Source: Gottfriedia luciferensis (GTDB lineage: Bacteria > Bacillota > Bacilli > Bacillales > Bacillaceae_G). From it: 64,000 nt of DNA. Position 1 is the stretch's first letter. Every line of letters starts with the position of its first letter. Location: contig NZ_MDKC01000012.1 of assembly GCF_001712755.1 (NCBI RefSeq), positions 1 through 64,000 on the forward strand. Direction: 5' to 3'. The notes below the pieces were generated by a model, which made no database searches, was not told where the DNA came from, and saw nothing but the letters and a program-made list of their open reading frames with translations. Positions 46,215 to 55,291 of this stretch are shown piece by piece. A program made the translations under genes and the position numbers.

Positions 46215-47159
46215 ATGATTGAAATCGAAAAGCCGAAAATCGAAACGGTTGAGATCAGTGACGATTCCAAATATGGTAAATTCGTTATTGAACCACTTGA
46301 GCGTGGATATGGTACAACGCTAGGTAACTCCTTACGTCGTATCCTTTTATCCTCACTTCCTGGTGCCGCTGTAACTGCTATTCAAATTGATGGCGTGTTA
46401 CATGAGTTCTCTACAGTTGAAGGTGTTGTAGAAGACGTTACAACAATTATTCTTAATGTTAAAAAACTTGCTCTGAAAATTTATTCAGATGAAGAAAAAA
46501 CATTAGAAATTGATGTACGCGGTGAAGGGCCAATTACTGCGGCCGATATTACGCATGATAGCGATGTTGAAGTTCTAAATCCAGATCTTCATATTGCAAC
46601 TCTTGCTAAAGATGCTCATTTACGTATGCGTCTAACTGCTAGACGTGGACGTGGATACATCCCTGCAGATGGTAACAAAAGAGAGGATCAAGCAATAGGT
46701 GTTATTCCTATCGACTCGATTTACACTCCAGTGTCTCGTGTCACATACCAAGTTGAAAATACACGTGTGGGACAGGTTTCAAATTTCGATAAGTTAACAC
46801 TTGATGTTTGGACTGACGGAAGTATTGGACCTAAGGATGCTATCGCACTTGGTTCAAAAATTCTTACTGAACACTTAAACATTTTTGTAGGTTTAACTGA
46901 CGAAGCTAAAAATGCAGAAATCATGGTTGAAAAAGAAGAAGATCAAAAAGATAAAGTCCTTGAAATGACGATTGAAGAACTTGATCTTTCTGTTCGTTCA
47001 TATAACTGCTTAAAGCGAGCTGGTATTAATACTGTACAAGAGCTTGCGAATAAGACAGAAGAAGACATGATGAAAGTACGTAACTTAGGTCGTAAGTCTT
47101 TAGAAGAAGTAAAACATAAGTTAGAAGAGTTAGGTCTAGGCCTACGTAAAGAAGACTGA
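46215..47159 (+). CDS. rpoA: RNA polymerase alpha subunit
   Basis: 314 aa, as in B. subtilis. N-terminal assembly domain includes [22 protein letters not shown]; the C-terminal domain contacts UP elements and activators ([38 protein letters not shown]). GAAGGAGGG upstream. Confidence 0.98.
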   Translation: MIEIEKPKIETVEISDDSKYGKFVIEPLERGYGTTLGNSLRRILLSSLPGAAVTAIQIDGVLHEFSTVEGVVEDVTTIILNVKKLALKIYSDEEKTLEIDVRGEGPITAADITHDSDVEVLNPDLHIATLAKDAHLRMRLTARRGRGYIPADGNKREDQAIGVIPIDSIYTPVSRVTYQVENTRVGQVSNFDKLTLDVWTDGSIGPKDAIALGSKILTEHLNIFVGLTDEAKNAEIMVEKEEDQKDKVLEMTIEELDLSVRSYNCLKRAGINTVQELANKTEEDMMKVRNLGRKSLEEVKHKLEELGLGLRKED

Positions 47160-47243
47160 TTGTAGCTTCGATAAAGGGAGAGGCGTTCTCTTCATGTCTA
47201 TATGACCCAATTTTGATACTACTTACAAAGGAGGGAACTAGAA

Positions 47244-47606
47244 ATGGGATACAGAAAATTAGGACGTACTAGCTCACAACGTAAAGCTATGTTACGTGAC
47301 TTAGCTACTGATTTAATTATCAACGAACGTATTCAAACAACTGAAACTCGTGCGAAGGAGTTACGTTCAGTTGTTGAAAAAATGATTACTTTAGGTAAAC
47401 GTGGAGACTTACACGCTCGTCGTCTAGCTGCTGCTTACATCCGTAATGAAGTTGCTAACGCTGAAAACGGTCAAGACGCTTTACAAAAATTATTTGCTGA
47501 CATCGCTCCTCGTTACACTGAGCGCCAAGGTGGATACACTCGTATCGCAAAAATTGGTCCTCGTCGTGGAGACGCTGCACCAATGGTTGTTATCGAATTA
47601 GTTTAA
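47244..47606 (+). CDS. rplQ: 50S ribosomal protein L17
   Basis: 120 aa. [25 protein letters not shown] opening motif is diagnostic in its first 19 residues; located at the tunnel exit. AAAGGAGGG upstream. Last gene of the superoperon, followed by a terminator. Confidence 0.97.
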   Translation: MGYRKLGRTSSQRKAMLRDLATDLIINERIQTTETRAKELRSVVEKMITLGKRGDLHARRLAAAYIRNEVANAENGQDALQKLFADIAPRYTERQGGYTRIAKIGPRRGDAAPMVVIELV

Positions 47607-47617
47607 TATTCGAATAC

Positions 47618-47662
47618 AAAAGGGCTCGACGTTTCTTGTAAACATGTCGTTGCCCTTTTTTT
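47618..47662 (+). terminator. Terminator of the ribosomal superoperon
   Basis: Outer arms AAAAGGGC / GCCCTTTT with an inner CGAC..TTT / AAA..GTCG stem, ending in a seven-base T-run. Confidence 0.9.
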
Positions 47663-47665
47663 CTG

Positions 47666-47695
47666 TTTACTTTTAGACTATTATATATCTATAAA
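47666..47695 (+). promoter_or_regulatory. Possible promoter of ecfA1-ecfA2-ecfT-truA
   Basis: TTTACT (47666-47671), 18-bp spacer, TATAAA (47690-47695), right after the rplQ terminator. Confidence 0.5.
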
Positions 47696-47719
47696 CAATG
47701 AGAAATTATAGGTGAACAA

Positions 47720-48562
47720 ATGAGAAAAGATAGTATTAAAGTAGATAACATATCTTTTAAATATCCACAGGCACAATCAAATGCAGTTCATTCTGTATCA
47801 TTTACTATTAAAGAAAATGAATGGATTGCTATAGTTGGGCGAAACGGATCAGGAAAGTCAACATTAGCTAAACTTTTAAATGGACTAATCTTACCCGAAG
47901 AGGGTCAAATTGTGATTGATGAGGAAATTAGCTTATCCGAAAAAACAATTTGGGACGTGCGAAAGAAAATAGCGATGGTATTTCAAAATCCTGATAATCA
48001 GTTTGTAGGCACAACAGTAATAGATGATATTGCATTTGGATTAGAAAACCACGGTATTGAGAAAAAAGAAATGGATCGTCGAATTGAAGAAGTTTTAAAC
48101 ATCGTCAATATGAATGAATTTGTACTCCATGAGCCACACTCTCTTTCTGGAGGCCAAAAACAAAGAGTAGCAATAGCAGGAGCATTAGCAATTCAACCAA
48201 GTATATTAATATTAGATGAAGCTACATCGATGTTAGATCCTTTCGGTAGAAAAGAAGTAATCGAGACAATACGTGATTTACATAAAGACATTAATATGAC
48301 TGTTATTTCAATTACTCATGATATAGAAGAAGCAATACATGCAGACCGTATTTTAATTATGCATGATGGTCATTTAGTTCAAAGCGTAACTCCAGAAGAG
48401 CTTTTAAAAACAGAGTTTTCTTTAGAGTCGCTTGGATTAGCATCTCCTTTTACACATAACCTTTCTAGTTTATTAATCGAAAAAGGTTTACCTTTGAGAC
48501 AAGACCATCTAGAGCAAGAAAGCTTGGTGAGCGAATTATGCAAATTACTTTTGAAAAAGTAG
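47720..48562 (+). CDS. ecfA1: ECF transporter ATPase A1
   Basis: 280 aa ABC ATPase of the energy-coupling-factor module, which powers uptake of vitamins through interchangeable S components. Walker A GRNGSGKST at 40-48, Q-loop FQNPDNQF, signature LSGGQKQR, Walker B ILDEATSMLDP. Overlaps ecfA2 by 25 bases, indicating coupling. Confidence 0.96.
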   Translation: MRKDSIKVDNISFKYPQAQSNAVHSVSFTIKENEWIAIVGRNGSGKSTLAKLLNGLILPEEGQIVIDEEISLSEKTIWDVRKKIAMVFQNPDNQFVGTTVIDDIAFGLENHGIEKKEMDRRIEEVLNIVNMNEFVLHEPHSLSGGQKQRVAIAGALAIQPSILILDEATSMLDPFGRKEVIETIRDLHKDINMTVISITHDIEEAIHADRILIMHDGHLVQSVTPEELLKTEFSLESLGLASPFTHNLSSLLIEKGLPLRQDHLEQESLVSELCKLLLKK

Positions 48563-49404
48563 GCTATACTTATCAGCCGAAGACACCTTTTGAGCATCGT
48601 GCTCTTTATGATATTAATGTTACGATACCAAATGGGTCATATTATGCTGTAATTGGTCACACAGGATCAGGTAAATCTACTTTTCTGCAACATTTAAATG
48701 GCCTCTTACAACCTACAGAGGGCATCGCTAAAATAGACGATATTACCCTTTTGTCAGATAAAAAAAACAAGAATTTAAAATCATTAAGAAAAAAAGTAGG
48801 ATTAGTTTTTCAGTTTCCTGAGCAACAATTATTTGAAGAAACTGTAGAGAAAGATATTTGCTTTGGTCCAATGAATTTTGGTGTATCTGAAGAAGAAGCA
48901 AAAAAAAGAGCTAAAGATCTAATTGAAAAAGTAGGCTTAAGTGAAGAATATTTAATAAAGTCACCATTTGAATTAAGTGGTGGTCAAATGAGAAGGGTTG
49001 CTATTGCAGGTGTTTTAGCAATGGAGCCAGAGGTTTTAGTTTTGGATGAACCAACTGCTGGTCTTGATCCTAGTGGTCAAAAAGCTTTAATGGATATGTT
49101 TTACCAATTGCATAAAGAAAAGGGCCTGACGATCATTTTGGTGACGCATAGCATGGAAGATGCAGCGAGATATGCTGATACAATCCATGTGCTTCAAAAA
49201 GGGACTACATATTTAAAGGGAAGCCCTTTAGAAGTGTTCTCATATGAAAAGGAATTAGAGGAAATTGGATTACAGATTCCACTTTCTTTAAAATTCCACC
49301 AAGAACTAAATCAAAAATTAGGCATTAATGAAAAACCTACAAGTTTAACAATCGAACAGCTCGCTAATTATATAGCGAATCTTTATAATGGGGAAACAAA
49401 ATGA
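48538..49404 (+). CDS. ecfA2: ECF transporter ATPase A2
   Basis: 288 aa. Second ATPase of the ECF module. Walker A GHTGSGKST at 40-48, Q-loop FQFPEQQLFEE, signature ELSGGQMRR, Walker B LDEPTAGLDPSG. Starts within ecfA1 and its TGA overlaps the ecfT ATG (ATGA). Confidence 0.96.
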   Translation: MQITFEKVGYTYQPKTPFEHRALYDINVTIPNGSYYAVIGHTGSGKSTFLQHLNGLLQPTEGIAKIDDITLLSDKKNKNLKSLRKKVGLVFQFPEQQLFEETVEKDICFGPMNFGVSEEEAKKRAKDLIEKVGLSEEYLIKSPFELSGGQMRRVAIAGVLAMEPEVLVLDEPTAGLDPSGQKALMDMFYQLHKEKGLTIILVTHSMEDAARYADTIHVLQKGTTYLKGSPLEVFSYEKELEEIGLQIPLSLKFHQELNQKLGINEKPTSLTIEQLANYIANLYNGETK

Positions 49405-50195
49405 ATAGTCTAATTATCGGAAAATATATTCCAATCGATTCACTTATTCATCGTCTAGATGCTAGAGCAAAACTTCTTACAATGTTCATTTTTATTTGTA
49501 TCGTTTTCTTAGCAAATAATTTTATAACATACGGTATATTATTTTTATTTTCAATTGTAACAGTATTGCTATCAAGAGTACCTCTTAATTATTATTTAAA
49601 AGGATTAAAAGCAATCTGGTTATTAGCAGTGTTTACGTTTTTATTGCATGTTTTTACAAATAAAGAGGGACCACTAATTTATCATTTTGGATGGGTCGAA
49701 ATTCATAAAGAAGGAATTATTCAAGGGATTTATATATCTTTGAGATTTTTTCTTTTAGTTTCAATTACTACTTTACTGACATTAACAACAAATCCAATCG
49801 AAATTACCGATGGACTTGAGTCATTATTTAATCCATTTAAAAGGTTTGGTCTACCTGTGCATGAAATGGCTTTAATGATGTCAATTTCCCTACGCTTTAT
49901 TCCAACGCTTATGGAAGAGACTGAAAAGATTATGAAGGCACAATCGTCTAGAGGAGTGGATTTCTCTTCAGGACCTATAAAAGACCGGTTAAAAGCATTA
50001 ATTTCTTTACTTGTTCCATTATTTATTCATTCATTTAAACGGGCTGAAGACTTAGCAGTTGCGATGGAAGCTAGAGGTTACCAAGGCGGAGATGGAAGAT
50101 CAAAGTTTCGCATTATGAAGTGGCATGTACGGGATACAGCATGTTTTGTTGTATTACTGATATTATTTTTACTATTATTGTTTTTACGTAAGTAA
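49401..50195 (+). CDS. ecfT: ECF transporter transmembrane subunit T
   Basis: 264 aa with about five to six membrane helices. The two coupling-helix motifs that grip the ATPases are AQSSRG and AMEARGYQG. No S component gene is nearby, as usual for group II ECF modules that serve several substrates. ATGA overlap with ecfA2. Confidence 0.96.
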   Translation: MNSLIIGKYIPIDSLIHRLDARAKLLTMFIFICIVFLANNFITYGILFLFSIVTVLLSRVPLNYYLKGLKAIWLLAVFTFLLHVFTNKEGPLIYHFGWVEIHKEGIIQGIYISLRFFLLVSITTLLTLTTNPIEITDGLESLFNPFKRFGLPVHEMALMMSISLRFIPTLMEETEKIMKAQSSRGVDFSSGPIKDRLKALISLLVPLFIHSFKRAEDLAVAMEARGYQGGDGRSKFRIMKWHVRDTACFVVLLILFLLLLFLRK

Positions 50196-50207
50196 TGGAG
50201 ATAAGTT

Positions 50208-50951
50208 ATGAATCGAATTAAATGTATAATTTCATATGATGGCACACTATTTAATGGTTACCAAGTTCAACCTAATCAGAGAACAGTCCAAACAGATTTT
50301 GAGAAGGTTCTAACAAAAATGCACAAAGGTATTCCAATTAGAATCCATGCATCTGGTAGGACAGATACAGGGGTACATGCAGTAGGACAAGTAATTCATT
50401 TTGATAGTGAATATGCCCTTCAACCAGAGCAATGGAAAAGAGCGTTAAATGCACAATTGCCTAAAGATATTAATGTTAGATCTGTAGAAATCGTCGATGA
50501 TCATTTTCACTCTAGATTTGACGTCGTTCGAAAAGAATACCGTTATTTTATTTGGAATGAAAAAGATGAAAATGTTTTTTCCAGAAACCATCATTATTTT
50601 TTTCCTTTTGATCTAAATATTGCTAAAATGCAAGAAGCTTTAGAATGCTTATTAGGTACTCATGATTTTAGTTCCTTTTGTGCATCAAATACAGATATAA
50701 AGGACAAAGTACGAACGATTTATAAAGGAAGTATTAATAAAACAGATCAGGGGATTGTCATCGCTCTTGAAGGAAATGGTTTTCTTTATAATATGGTAAG
50801 AATAATTGTTGGAACATTAATTGAAGTAGGGCAAGGAAAGCGTGATGTAAAAAGTGTTAAAAACGCATTATTAGCACGTGATCGAGCCAAGGCTGGCAAG
50901 ACTTCACCGCCTAATGGACTTTTTTTATGGAAAGTTGATTATAACAACTAA
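50208..50951 (+). CDS. truA: tRNA pseudouridine(38-40) synthase
   Basis: 247 aa. Isomerises uridines 38-40 in the anticodon arm. Catalytic D53 lies in GRTDTGVHAVGQ. FHSRFDVVRKEYRY and FLYNMVRIIVGTL are family blocks. Twelve bases after ecfT in the conserved ecf-truA order. Confidence 0.96.
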   Translation: MNRIKCIISYDGTLFNGYQVQPNQRTVQTDFEKVLTKMHKGIPIRIHASGRTDTGVHAVGQVIHFDSEYALQPEQWKRALNAQLPKDINVRSVEIVDDHFHSRFDVVRKEYRYFIWNEKDENVFSRNHHYFFPFDLNIAKMQEALECLLGTHDFSSFCASNTDIKDKVRTIYKGSINKTDQGIVIALEGNGFLYNMVRIIVGTLIEVGQGKRDVKSVKNALLARDRAKAGKTSPPNGLFLWKVDYNN

Positions 50952-50969
50952 TCCTGGTGTAACATTTGC

Positions 50970-50998
50970 TTGACATTAGAAGGTATAAAGTTTAATAT
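50970..50998 (+). promoter_or_regulatory. rplM-rpsI promoter
   Basis: TTGACA (50970-50975), 17-bp spacer, TAATAT (50993-50998). Confidence 0.88.
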
Positions 50999-51004
50999 TA
51001 AATA

Positions 51005-51060
51005 CGGTATTGTTTTAAGAACCACGATTAGCCCCGGAACCAGTCGTGTTAAAGATAAAC
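51005..51060 (+). promoter_or_regulatory. L13 leader RNA
   Basis: Compact hairpin with arms CACGA (51023-51027) and TCGTG (51044-51048) enclosing TTAGCCCCGGAACCAG. Position and sequence fit the L13 leader family of Bacillus, thought to mediate autoregulation. Confidence 0.75.
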
Positions 51061-51108
51061 AATAAAAACAATTTTACTTTATGTATATTGTATTAGGAGG
51101 AAAATAGA

Positions 51109-51546
51109 ATGCGCACAACTTATATGGCAAAAGCTAGCGAAGTTGAACGTAAGTGGTTCGTTGTAGACGCTGAAGGAAAAACTTTAGGTCGTCTTGCAAC
51201 TGAAGTAGCTACTTTACTTCGCGGTAAGCACAAACCAACTTTCACACCACACGTTGATACAGGTGATAACGTAATCATCATCAATGCTGAGAAAGTTGAA
51301 TTAACAGGAAACAAATTAAACAATAAAATTTACTACCGTCATACAATGTATGCTGGTGGTTTAAAAGAGCGTACAGCTTTAGAAATGCGTACTAACTACC
51401 CAGTTAAAATGCTTGAGTTAGCTGTTAAAGGTATGCTTCCAAAAGGACGTCTTGGACGTGCTCAAATTAAAAAGTTACACGTGTATGCTGGTAACGAGCA
51501 TCCACACCAAGCACAAAAACCAGAAGTTTACGAACTTCGCGGATAA
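51109..51546 (+). CDS. rplM: 50S ribosomal protein L13
   Basis: 145 aa, as in B. subtilis. Early assembly protein. [19 protein letters not shown] and [14 protein letters not shown] are conserved. TAGGAGG upstream. Co-transcribed with rpsI. Confidence 0.97.
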   Translation: MRTTYMAKASEVERKWFVVDAEGKTLGRLATEVATLLRGKHKPTFTPHVDTGDNVIIINAEKVELTGNKLNNKIYYRHTMYAGGLKERTALEMRTNYPVKMLELAVKGMLPKGRLGRAQIKKLHVYAGNEHPHQAQKPEVYELRG

Positions 51547-51567
51547 TTATAAAAGGAGGGCATTCAC

Positions 51568-51960
51568 ATGGCACAAGTACAATACTATGGCACAGGACGT
51601 CGTAAAAGCTCAGTAGCTCGTGTACGTTTAGTTCCTGGCGAAGGACGCGTTATCATTAACGGTCGTGATTTTGAAGATTACATCCCATTCGCTGCATTAA
51701 GAGAAGTTGTTAAACAACCACTTGTTGCAACTGAAACATTAGGTAGCTATGATATTTTAGTAAACGTTAACGGTGGTGGATACACTGGTCAAGCTGGTGC
51801 AATTCGTCACGGTATCTCAAGAGCATTATTACAAGTTGATCCTGAATACCGCGGAACTTTAAAACGCGCTGGATTATTAACTCGTGATGCACGTATGAAA
51901 GAGCGTAAAAAATACGGTCTTAAAGGTGCACGTAGAGCTCCTCAGTTCTCAAAACGTTAA
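51568..51960 (+). CDS. rpsI: 30S ribosomal protein S9
   Basis: 130 aa. The C-terminal tail ending SKR reaches the P-site t[23 protein letters not shown] and [15 protein letters not shown] are diagnostic. AAAGGAGGG upstream. A terminator follows. Confidence 0.97.
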   Translation: MAQVQYYGTGRRKSSVARVRLVPGEGRVIINGRDFEDYIPFAALREVVKQPLVATETLGSYDILVNVNGGGYTGQAGAIRHGISRALLQVDPEYRGTLKRAGLLTRDARMKERKKYGLKGARRAPQFSKR

Positions 51961-51977
51961 TTTTTATTTATACGTTC

Positions 51978-52017
51978 AAAACTCCTCTCCACTTTGTGGA
52001 CAGGAGTTTTTTTATTT
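51978..52017 (+). terminator. Terminator after rpsI
   Basis: Arms AAACTCCT / AGGAGTTT with an inner TCCAC / GTGGA stem and a T-run. Confidence 0.93.
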
Positions 52018-52238
52018 TGCGGGTTTATTCATCATATATATAATTGAAATTCCTATGTTCAATCCTTCCACTCAACTGCTTCCTTTTCTCTGATCTTTCC
52101 TTTGATTGTTGCATCCCTGTTGTTATTCCAAAATGAAACGGTTTTTTTTACTCGCACTTCTATTCTTTGCTCTCCTCATTGTTCAATAATGGTCAAGCAT
52201 TTAGCTTTTTTGAAACTTTTTATAATTATTTTAAGAGC
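52018..52238. other. AT-rich intergenic stretch upstream of gltT
   Basis: About 220 bp with no gene. The plus strand is T- and C-rich and shows no clear promoter or hairpin. The ybaJ gene found after rpsI in B. subtilis is absent. Confidence 0.6.
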
Positions 52239-52264
52239 GTTTGTAGGTTTTTGTATTGTTTTGT
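52239..52264 (+). promoter_or_regulatory. Probable GlnL operator (three half-sites)
   Basis: GTTTGT-AGGT-TTTTGT-ATTG-TTTTGT: three 6-mers at exact 10-bp period. The last two reproduce the direct repeat TTTTGT-N4-TTTTGT that I recall as the B. subtilis GlnL (YcbB) target. A GlnK-GlnL-like pair is encoded 5 kb downstream. Relative to a TATATA at 52299-52304 the site would lie upstream of -35, suiting an activator. Confidence 0.7.
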
Positions 52265-52306
52265 AGGTTTGCATTTAAAATTAGTTATGTATTTCATTTA
52301 TATATA

Positions 52307-52320
52307 TGAAAGCGTTAACA
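52307..52320 (+). promoter_or_regulatory. cre site (CcpA operator)
   Basis: TGAAAGCGTTAACA fits the cre consensus TGWAANCGNTNWCA at all positions. It ends right before the gltT ribosome-binding site, so CcpA should repress gltT-aspA when preferred sugars are present. Confidence 0.88.
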
Positions 52321-52332
52321 AGGGGGATTTAT

Positions 52333-53604
52333 ATGAAGAAATTTGGATTAGCTACGCAAATCTTTGTTGCTCTTATATTAGGTATTGTTGTAGGAGCTTT
52401 AGTATACGGAAACGAAAAGGCAATATCTTATATTCAACCGATTGGTGATATCTTTATTCATTTAATTAAAATGATCGTTATGCCAATTGTAATTTCAGCT
52501 CTTGTAGTAGCTGTAGCAGGTGTAGGGGATATAAAGAAGCTAGGAAAACTTGGAGGAAAAACACTTCTTTATTTTGAAATTATTACGACCATTGCACTAG
52601 GAATTGGAATGCTTGCAGCGAATTTATTCCACCCAGGTAAAGGCGTGGATATGACTCATCTGCAAAAAGGTGATATTTCAGCATATGAACAAACAGCGAC
52701 TGCAACACAACAAAGTGGTTTTGCAGAGACAATTGTTCATATTTTCCCGAAAAATGTATTTGAATCAATGGCACAAGGTGATTTATTGCCGATTATTTTC
52801 TTCTCTGTTTTATTTGGTTTAGGAGTAGCAGCGATAGGGGAAAAAGGGAAGCCTGTTCTTGGATTTTTTGAAGGCGTATTAGAAGCGATGTTTTGGGTTA
52901 CTAATCAAGTTATGAAAACTGCTCCGTTTGGGGTTTTCGCGTTGATTGCTGTAACAGTTGCAAAGTTTGGTGTAAGTACTTTATTACCACTTGGTAAACT
53001 TGTTTTAGCTGTTTATATAACTGTGGCATTTTTTGCTATTGTTATTTTAGGTATTAATGCTAAAATGACAGGGACGAATATTTTTACACTAATGAAGATT
53101 TTAAAGGAAGAGCTGATTCTTTCATTTACAACAGCAAGTTCGGAAGCAGTACTTCCAAACATTATGAAAAAGATGGAAGAAATGGGTTGTCCAAAAGCAA
53201 TTGTATCCTTTGTTATACCGACAGGGTACTCATTTAACTTAACGGGTTCAGCGATTTACCAAGCTCTTGCTGCATTATTTGTTGCTCAGATGTACAATAT
53301 TCACATGTCATTTATGGAGCAGATAACATTATTATTTGTACTAATGCTTACATCAAAAGGTATGGCCGGTGTCCCTGGTGCATCGTTCGTAGTAGTACTG
53401 GCTACACTAGGTTCAATGGGATTACCTTTAGAAGGAATCGCATTAATTGCGGGTATTGACCGTATTTTAGATATGGTTCGTTCTGCAGTAAATGTATTAG
53501 GAAACTCGTTAGCGGCCATTACGATGGCGAAATGGGAAGGCGAATACGATAAAGAGAAAGCGCAACAATATATTGAGTCTATTAAGGAATCAAAAGTTGC
53601 GTAA
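52333..53604 (+). CDS. gltT: Glutamate/aspartate symporter, DAACS family (GltT/GltP type)
   Basis: 423 aa, about eight membrane helices and two re-entrant loops, resembling B. subtilis GltT. The first loop has TASSEAVLP. TM8 has IDRILDMVRSAVNVLGN, with the Asp and Arg that hold the substrate amino and side-chain carboxyl groups. TM7 reads NLTGS where relatives have NLDGS or NMDGT, so a cation-site Asp is replaced by Thr. AGGGGG six bases upstream sets the ATG; an in-frame upstream start would overlap the cre site. Probably in one operon with aspA. Substrate could also be a C4-dicarboxylate, but the Arg favours acidic amino acids. Confidence 0.87.
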   Translation: MKKFGLATQIFVALILGIVVGALVYGNEKAISYIQPIGDIFIHLIKMIVMPIVISALVVAVAGVGDIKKLGKLGGKTLLYFEIITTIALGIGMLAANLFHPGKGVDMTHLQKGDISAYEQTATATQQSGFAETIVHIFPKNVFESMAQGDLLPIIFFSVLFGLGVAAIGEKGKPVLGFFEGVLEAMFWVTNQVMKTAPFGVFALIAVTVAKFGVSTLLPLGKLVLAVYITVAFFAIVILGINAKMTGTNIFTLMKILKEELILSFTTASSEAVLPNIMKKMEEMGCPKAIVSFVIPTGYSFNLTGSAIYQALAALFVAQMYNIHMSFMEQITLLFVLMLTSKGMAGVPGASFVVVLATLGSMGLPLEGIALIAGIDRILDMVRSAVNVLGNSLAAITMAKWEGEYDKEKAQQYIESIKESKVA

Positions 53605-53622
53605 AGATGGGAGAAAAAACAA

Positions 53623-55059
53623 ATGGCGGCTACTGAAATTAAACCAAACATACGCATTGAAAAAGATTTTTTAGGGGAAAAAGAAATTCCTGCAGATGCC
53701 TACTATGGTGTCCAAACATTACGCGCAGTTGAGAACTTTCCTATTACTGGTTATAAAATTCACGAAGAGCTTATTAAAGCTTTAGCAATTGTAAAGAAGG
53801 CAGCAGCACTTGCTAACGTAGAAACAAAACGCCTTTATGAAGGAAATGGTAAAGCGATTGCAGAGGCAGCTCAAGAAATTATTGAGGGAAAATGGCATGA
53901 TCAGTTCATTGTTGATCCTATCCAAGGTGGCGCAGGGACATCAATGAATATGAATGCAAATGAGGTTATTGCAAATCGTGCGCTTGAAATTCTAGGTAAA
54001 GAAAAAGGTGACTATTTCTGCATTAGTCCTAATACCCATGTAAATATGTCGCAGTCTACAAATGATGCATTCCCAACTGCAATTCATATCGCGACTTTAA
54101 ATATGTTAGAGAAATTATTAAACACAATGAATTATATGCGTGATTTATTTGACTTAAAGGCAAAAGAATTTGACCATGTAATTAAAATGGGCCGTACTCA
54201 CTTACAAGATGCAGTACCGATTCGTTTAGGACAAGAATTCGAAGCATATTCTCGAGTACTTGGTCGTGATATAAAACGTATCGAACAATCTCGTCAGCAC
54301 TTATATGAGGTAAATATGGGAGCTACAGCGGTTGGGACAGGTTTAAATGCAGATCCACGCTATATTGAACTAGTTGTTAAGCAACTTGCTGAAATAAGCG
54401 GATTATCACTTGTTGGAGCTGAGCATCTTGTTGATGCTACTCAAAACACTGATGCTTATACAGAAGTATCGGCTGCTCTAAAAGTATGTATGATGAATAT
54501 GTCTAAAATTGCGAATGATTTACGTTTAATGGCTTCAGGCCCACGTGCAGGACTTGGTGAAATTTCATTGCCAGCTCGTCAACCAGGTTCATCTATTATG
54601 CCAGGTAAAGTAAATCCTGTAATGGCAGAAGTAATTAACCAAGTTGCTTTCCAAGTAATCGGTAATGATCATACAATCTGTTTAGCGTCTGAAGCAGGAC
54701 AATTAGAATTAAACGTTATGGAGCCTGTTCTAGTATTTAATTTACTTCAATCAATTAACATTATGAATAATGCATTCCGTGCGTTTACAGATAATTGTTT
54801 AAAAGGAATTGAAGCGAATGAAGACAGAATGAAAGAATATGTAGAAAAGAGCGTTGGTCTAATCACAGCGGTTAATCCACATATCGGTTATGAAGTTGCT
54901 GCGAGAATAGCTAGAGAAGCAATTCTAACAGGAAAACCAATTCGTGAACTTTGCTTAAAATATGACGTATTATCAGAAGAAGAACTTGATTTAATTTTAG
55001 ATCCATTTGAAATGACTCACCCTGGTATTGCTGGTGCAGTTCTTTTAGAGCGTCAATAA
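53623..55059 (+). CDS. aspA: Aspartate ammonia-lyase
   Basis: 478 aa of the fumarase/aspartase superfamily. Releases ammonia from L-aspartate to give fumarate. The catalytic signature GSSIMPGKVN is at 322-331; GRTHLQDAVPIRLGQEF and SQSTNDAFPTA are further motifs of the active site. Closer to aspartase than fumarase in length and N-terminus, and its context after an acidic amino-acid transporter agrees. Only 18 bases separate it from gltT. Confidence 0.93.
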   Translation: MAATEIKPNIRIEKDFLGEKEIPADAYYGVQTLRAVENFPITGYKIHEELIKALAIVKKAAALANVETKRLYEGNGKAIAEAAQEIIEGKWHDQFIVDPIQGGAGTSMNMNANEVIANRALEILGKEKGDYFCISPNTHVNMSQSTNDAFPTAIHIATLNMLEKLLNTMNYMRDLFDLKAKEFDHVIKMGRTHLQDAVPIRLGQEFEAYSRVLGRDIKRIEQSRQHLYEVNMGATAVGTGLNADPRYIELVVKQLAEISGLSLVGAEHLVDATQNTDAYTEVSAALKVCMMNMSKIANDLRLMASGPRAGLGEISLPARQPGSSIMPGKVNPVMAEVINQVAFQVIGNDHTICLASEAGQLELNVMEPVLVFNLLQSINIMNNAFRAFTDNCLKGIEANEDRMKEYVEKSVGLITAVNPHIGYEVAARIAREAILTGKPIRELCLKYDVLSEEELDLILDPFEMTHPGIAGAVLLERQ

Positions 55060-55071
55060 AACAGTCAGCCT

Positions 55072-55199
55072 TCTGATTTACGCTCACTTTCTATGTTGCT
55101 TAGCCTGTTTGCGGTGCTTATACCGCCATGTATGTAAATTTAGCACCGCTTCTCGCTTTGCACATTGAAAGAACAGTCATTTTAAATTAGTTTGACAAT
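55072..55199. repeat. Diverged copy of the fold-back repeat
   Basis: Segments match the repeat at 63741-63871 in the same order: ACGCTCACTTTCT, GTTGCTTAGCCTGTTTGCGGTGCTTATACCG (in parts), CGCTTCTCGC and AAATTAGTTTGACAAT. GCGGT/ACCGC and CTTTC/GAAAG can pair, as in the other copies. It starts just after the aspA stop. Confidence 0.6.
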
Positions 55200-55214
55200 T
55201 AATTATTACAAAGT

Positions 55215-55235
55215 AAGGGCGAAAAGCCCTTTTTT
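55215..55235 (+). terminator. Terminator before maeA
   Basis: AAGGGC / GCCCTT stem with GAAAA loop and a T-run, separating aspA from maeA. Confidence 0.8.
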
Positions 55236-55263
55236 GCTTAACTAAAAAAGATAAAAATAAAAT
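55234..55263 (+). promoter_or_regulatory. Possible maeA promoter
   Basis: TTGCTT (55234-55239), 18 bp, TAAAAT (55258-55263), directly after the terminator. Confidence 0.35.
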
Positions 55264-55291
55264 AAAATAGATAGATAAGGGATGGGATTAT

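Noticed and set aside
52167-52448. Plus-strand 93-aa frame overlapping the gltT start
   Set aside because: Different frame from gltT, crosses the GlnL and cre sites, and resembles no known protein.
55192-55214. TTGACA at 55192 as the -35 of a maeA promoter
   Set aside because: No -10 lies at the proper distance and a terminator starts where it should be.
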